Shown one piece after another: positions 61,522 to 64,000 of a stretch of DNA of 64,000 bases. The notes beneath the pieces are model-generated. The model was not told the DNA's origin. It searched no databases and was given only the letters and a program-made list of their open reading frames with translations. Position 1 is the stretch's first letter, and each line of letters begins with the position of its first letter. A program made the position numbers and the translations under genes. Source of the DNA: Pyropia yezoensis (taxonomy: Eukaryota; Rhodophyta; Bangiophyceae; Bangiales; Bangiaceae); assembly GCA_009829735.1 (NCBI GenBank), contig CM020618.1, forward strand, positions 7,442,627 through 7,506,626, given 5' to 3'.

Positions 61522-64000
61522 ACGTGCGTCCTGGTCGTGCGCGCGTGTGGGGGGAGTCACCTGGGATGTGGTCCAGCCACGCTCATAAAGCCACCGTCAG
61601 CACGTGGTCCGTGCACACGGTCGCCTAGGCGCGGCGGGGCCTAGCGTCGTGTGGAGGCACGAGGTGACGGGCGCATGCGCGCCCCCGGCTGGCAGACCCG
61701 AAGCGGGAAAGGGGGATAGGGTCTCTCACTCATGGCGCGCGCTTGCGGGATGATCCGCAGGGCCAGCTGCAACTCTCTTGCAGACAGGATTGCATTGCAC
61801 TGGTGGCGGCACCTGGTGCCGGATGCATATTCTTTGGGGCCAGCTCGTCACAGGGGTCGTAGGCCACTCTCATCCACGTATGTCCCGCTGTGTCGTTGCT
61901 TCGGTCGGCCACCGAGAGTGACGCGTCCTTGGCAGTCGCGCGAAGGAGTCCCGCTTTTTTTCTTTCCGCGGGAACACCAGACAGCATAGTTGCGTTGAGC
62001 ACGCAGTTCTGCTTGATGTAACGTGTCCCGGTGTACAGCACAGTCGAGCCGTGGCTCAGCGCCTACACTGTGTGCCGACCGTCCTCTGGCAAGGTCGTGT
62101 GATGTGCGGCTGGGGTGGGCTGATCTCTGTGTTATGTATCACCACGACTTCTGGTGGACAAATTTTTTTTGAATAAATAGTCTCACTTCGCAGCGCTGGC
62201 AAACAGCAGGTGCGGCCATGGCAGGGTTGGCGAGCACCTGCACTCGCGGAATAGACGCTGGCCCGCGCCCGACTCCTGACGAGGGCGCCTGGCCGTTGCT
62301 ATGAACGGTTGCAGGTTCGAACCGATATGAGTTCAATTCCCATTCGCACCATTTATTTTTCGTGAATTTATATTCACAGTCTCTTACAGCAGTGTAAGAG
62401 GGGTTATAGGCCAATAGATTATCAGATACATGCACTGGTGCGCACACAATCCAATCATATGAGGTCGTTCATTGAGCACGGCCCGTGCCCTGGGACCGAC
62501 CGAGCCCTTCCGTTGGCGGCTACGGCGCCTCCAGTGGCAGACCGCTGATACAGACGCCCTGAGCCATGAACCACCTACCCCGTCAGGTGTGGGGGCCCGA
62601 GATGGCCGTGACGCCTCGTCGGGGTAGCCGCCGTCTCACTCATGCAGTCTTCCAATGTGGCGTCGCGTGTGGCCAGAGTTGGGAACTCTGGACACACTGG
62701 CGGTGTGCATGCTGGCCACCTGTCGGTAGTAGAGTAGAGTGGACCTGGGAAGCACAACCACATAGCTCCGCGAAGATTGATGCGCATAGCGAGGCGTGTT
62801 GTTCTACTCATAGTTCGAGACAAAGGGGCGACAGAGTGGCGCCACCCGGGATTTCTGCCCTCAGTTTCGACATCCATTGTGGAGACATCGTCTTGTGGGC
62901 CGGCAGGTGCGCGGGCGTCCGCTGGCTGTACCAGGCGCGGAGGGGGAGCAGGTAGTGGTGCTCAGGCGGGGTCGGGGAGCGGGGGAACGCCTCGCCAGCC
63001 AACCAACGCAGCGCCGCCCCCGCGTCTGGCTCACCGCCGCAGCTGGAGCACGTGCGCTAGAGAAAGGAGTTCGTGTCCCAGGCGGCACGGTCTGTGTGCA
63101 ACTGTTCTTTCCTTCTGAGGACGGACGTCCGAGGGCGAGGAAGGCTCTGAGTCGTTTCCCCGCATCACCCTGCGGCAATCCCCCAGGGTTTGCGCTTATC
63201 TATTGCTCTCAATGGGGCAACTCGTCCACCCCCGGGATGCAAGCGACAGCCTTGGTGGCACCCGCCGACACTGTTACCTCCCCCAGTCGCCAGCCACGGA
63301 CTGCACAGCTGTGTCGCCGCCCCTCATGGTGGCGGGCACCCAGCCCGTGCGCGTTGGCCGGCGATGGCGGCACCCGTCGCAGCCGACCGTTCTGCGGGGG
63401 GGTGGCATAGCGGACGGGGCGGACGGGTGGAGGGGGGACATGGGGGGGGGGGCACGGTGCAGCGTGCGCGGTGGCACCGGACGCCGGTGGCCGCTGTTCT
63501 GGAGGCTGCTTGTGAGTGGCTTGCGGGTTCCCCTGCGCCCATGGACGCAGGTCGGTGGCGTCGTGCCCCGCCTCCGCCCTCACGTGCTGTGAAGGGCGCC
63601 GCTCCGGCCGGTGGGGGAGTGAACAAAGAGGGACGCGGGGACAGGTGCAGCGCTGCCAGTGCCCTTGGCTTTCCCCACGGTTTCCGACCGGGGCGGGTGA
63701 TTTGGGGTGGGGTACTGTACTGAAAGGTGGGGCTTCTGTGGGAGCGCCACCACGCACGGGGGGGCCCTTCGCTTTGGCGCCGCCGGCGAGCCCTGCCCTT
63801 GGCTCCAGCCACCCCTCCGCCGGCGGCCGAGGCAGGGGTGGGGGGGGCGCTGGCGGAGCGGGGTGGAGAGCCCGCGCCGCCGGGAGGAGCAGTGTCCCCA
63901 CCCATTGGGCGGGGGGCGGGGCGGGAGCCGCTCGCCGCCGCCACCGCCGCTGCCGCCAGAGGTGCGCCACCGCCGGCTGCCGCACTGGGTGACGCGGCGG
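61522..64000. other. No supported gene
   Basis: From 61522 to 62900 the sequence is of mixed composition with stops in all frames. AATAAA occurs near 62172, and a GGTTCGAACC box near 62312 recalls a tRNA B box, but no cloverleaf could be built. From 63390 onward GC rises, with long Pro/Arg/Ala frames on both strands that may be the edge of another gene outside the window. Confidence 0.5.

Noticed and set aside
62300..62360. tRNA-like GGTTCGAACC and TTCAATT boxes
   Set aside because: I could not form acceptor, D and anticodon stems around either box, so no tRNA is called.

Overview
The window looks like nuclear DNA of a very GC-rich eukaryotic alga. A bangiophyte red alga (Porphyra/Pyropia type) fits best, on three grounds: long nearly intronless reading frames with extreme GC at third codon positions, proteins swollen by Ala, Gly and Pro low complexity, and a high density of varied transposons. 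This is an inference from composition and content; no single marker proves it. Long C or G homopolymers (up to 57 bases) are common and make some frames uncertain.

Region 1 (about 2.3-24 kb) is a host-gene island. A VPS54 gene (GARP tethering complex, Golgi retrieval) runs rightward and converges, across a poly-C tract, on a leftward gene for an E(z)/EZH histone H3K27 methyltransferase (PRC2 catalytic subunit). The EZH gene is head to head with a small ankyrin-repeat gene. That gene converges on a leftward gene for a protein of about 2,000 residues that I do not recognise; it has up to three winged-helix-like segments and a Pro-rich repeat. VPS54 and this last gene each show a credible short first exon with the same GTACGTG donor and a pyrimidine-AG acceptor.

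Region 2 (about 24.4-40.4 kb) is a lower-GC transposon nest. It holds a decayed Ty3/gypsy element whose reverse transcriptase is split by a 1.87-kb DDE_1 (pogo/Tigger-like) transposon with 26-bp terminal repeats and an open transposase frame. It also holds two copies of a foldback/MITE family, a 365-bp repeat present in opposite orientations about 11.5 kb apart, zinc-finger gene debris, a PIF/Harbinger transposase with possible partner-protein pieces, and a 516-bp hairpin repeat.

Region 3 (40.5-44.5 kb) has two host genes facing each other: a tandem-rhodanese sulfurtransferase and a small secreted cysteine-rich protein. A 1.28-kb non-autonomous element with TA target duplications lies between them.

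Region 4 (44.5-64 kb) alternates simple-sequence DNA with more transposons: a frameshifted Tc1/mariner transposase, a broken CACTA-type TNP2 transposase, a 948-bp long inverted repeat, arrays of a GATATC-centred palindrome, and a full-length open hAT transposase. The last 2.4 kb shows no gene I can support.

At least six transposon classes occur here in every state from open to ruined. The host genes share high GC3 and large disordered insertions. No bacterial features (operons, CRISPR, phage) are present.
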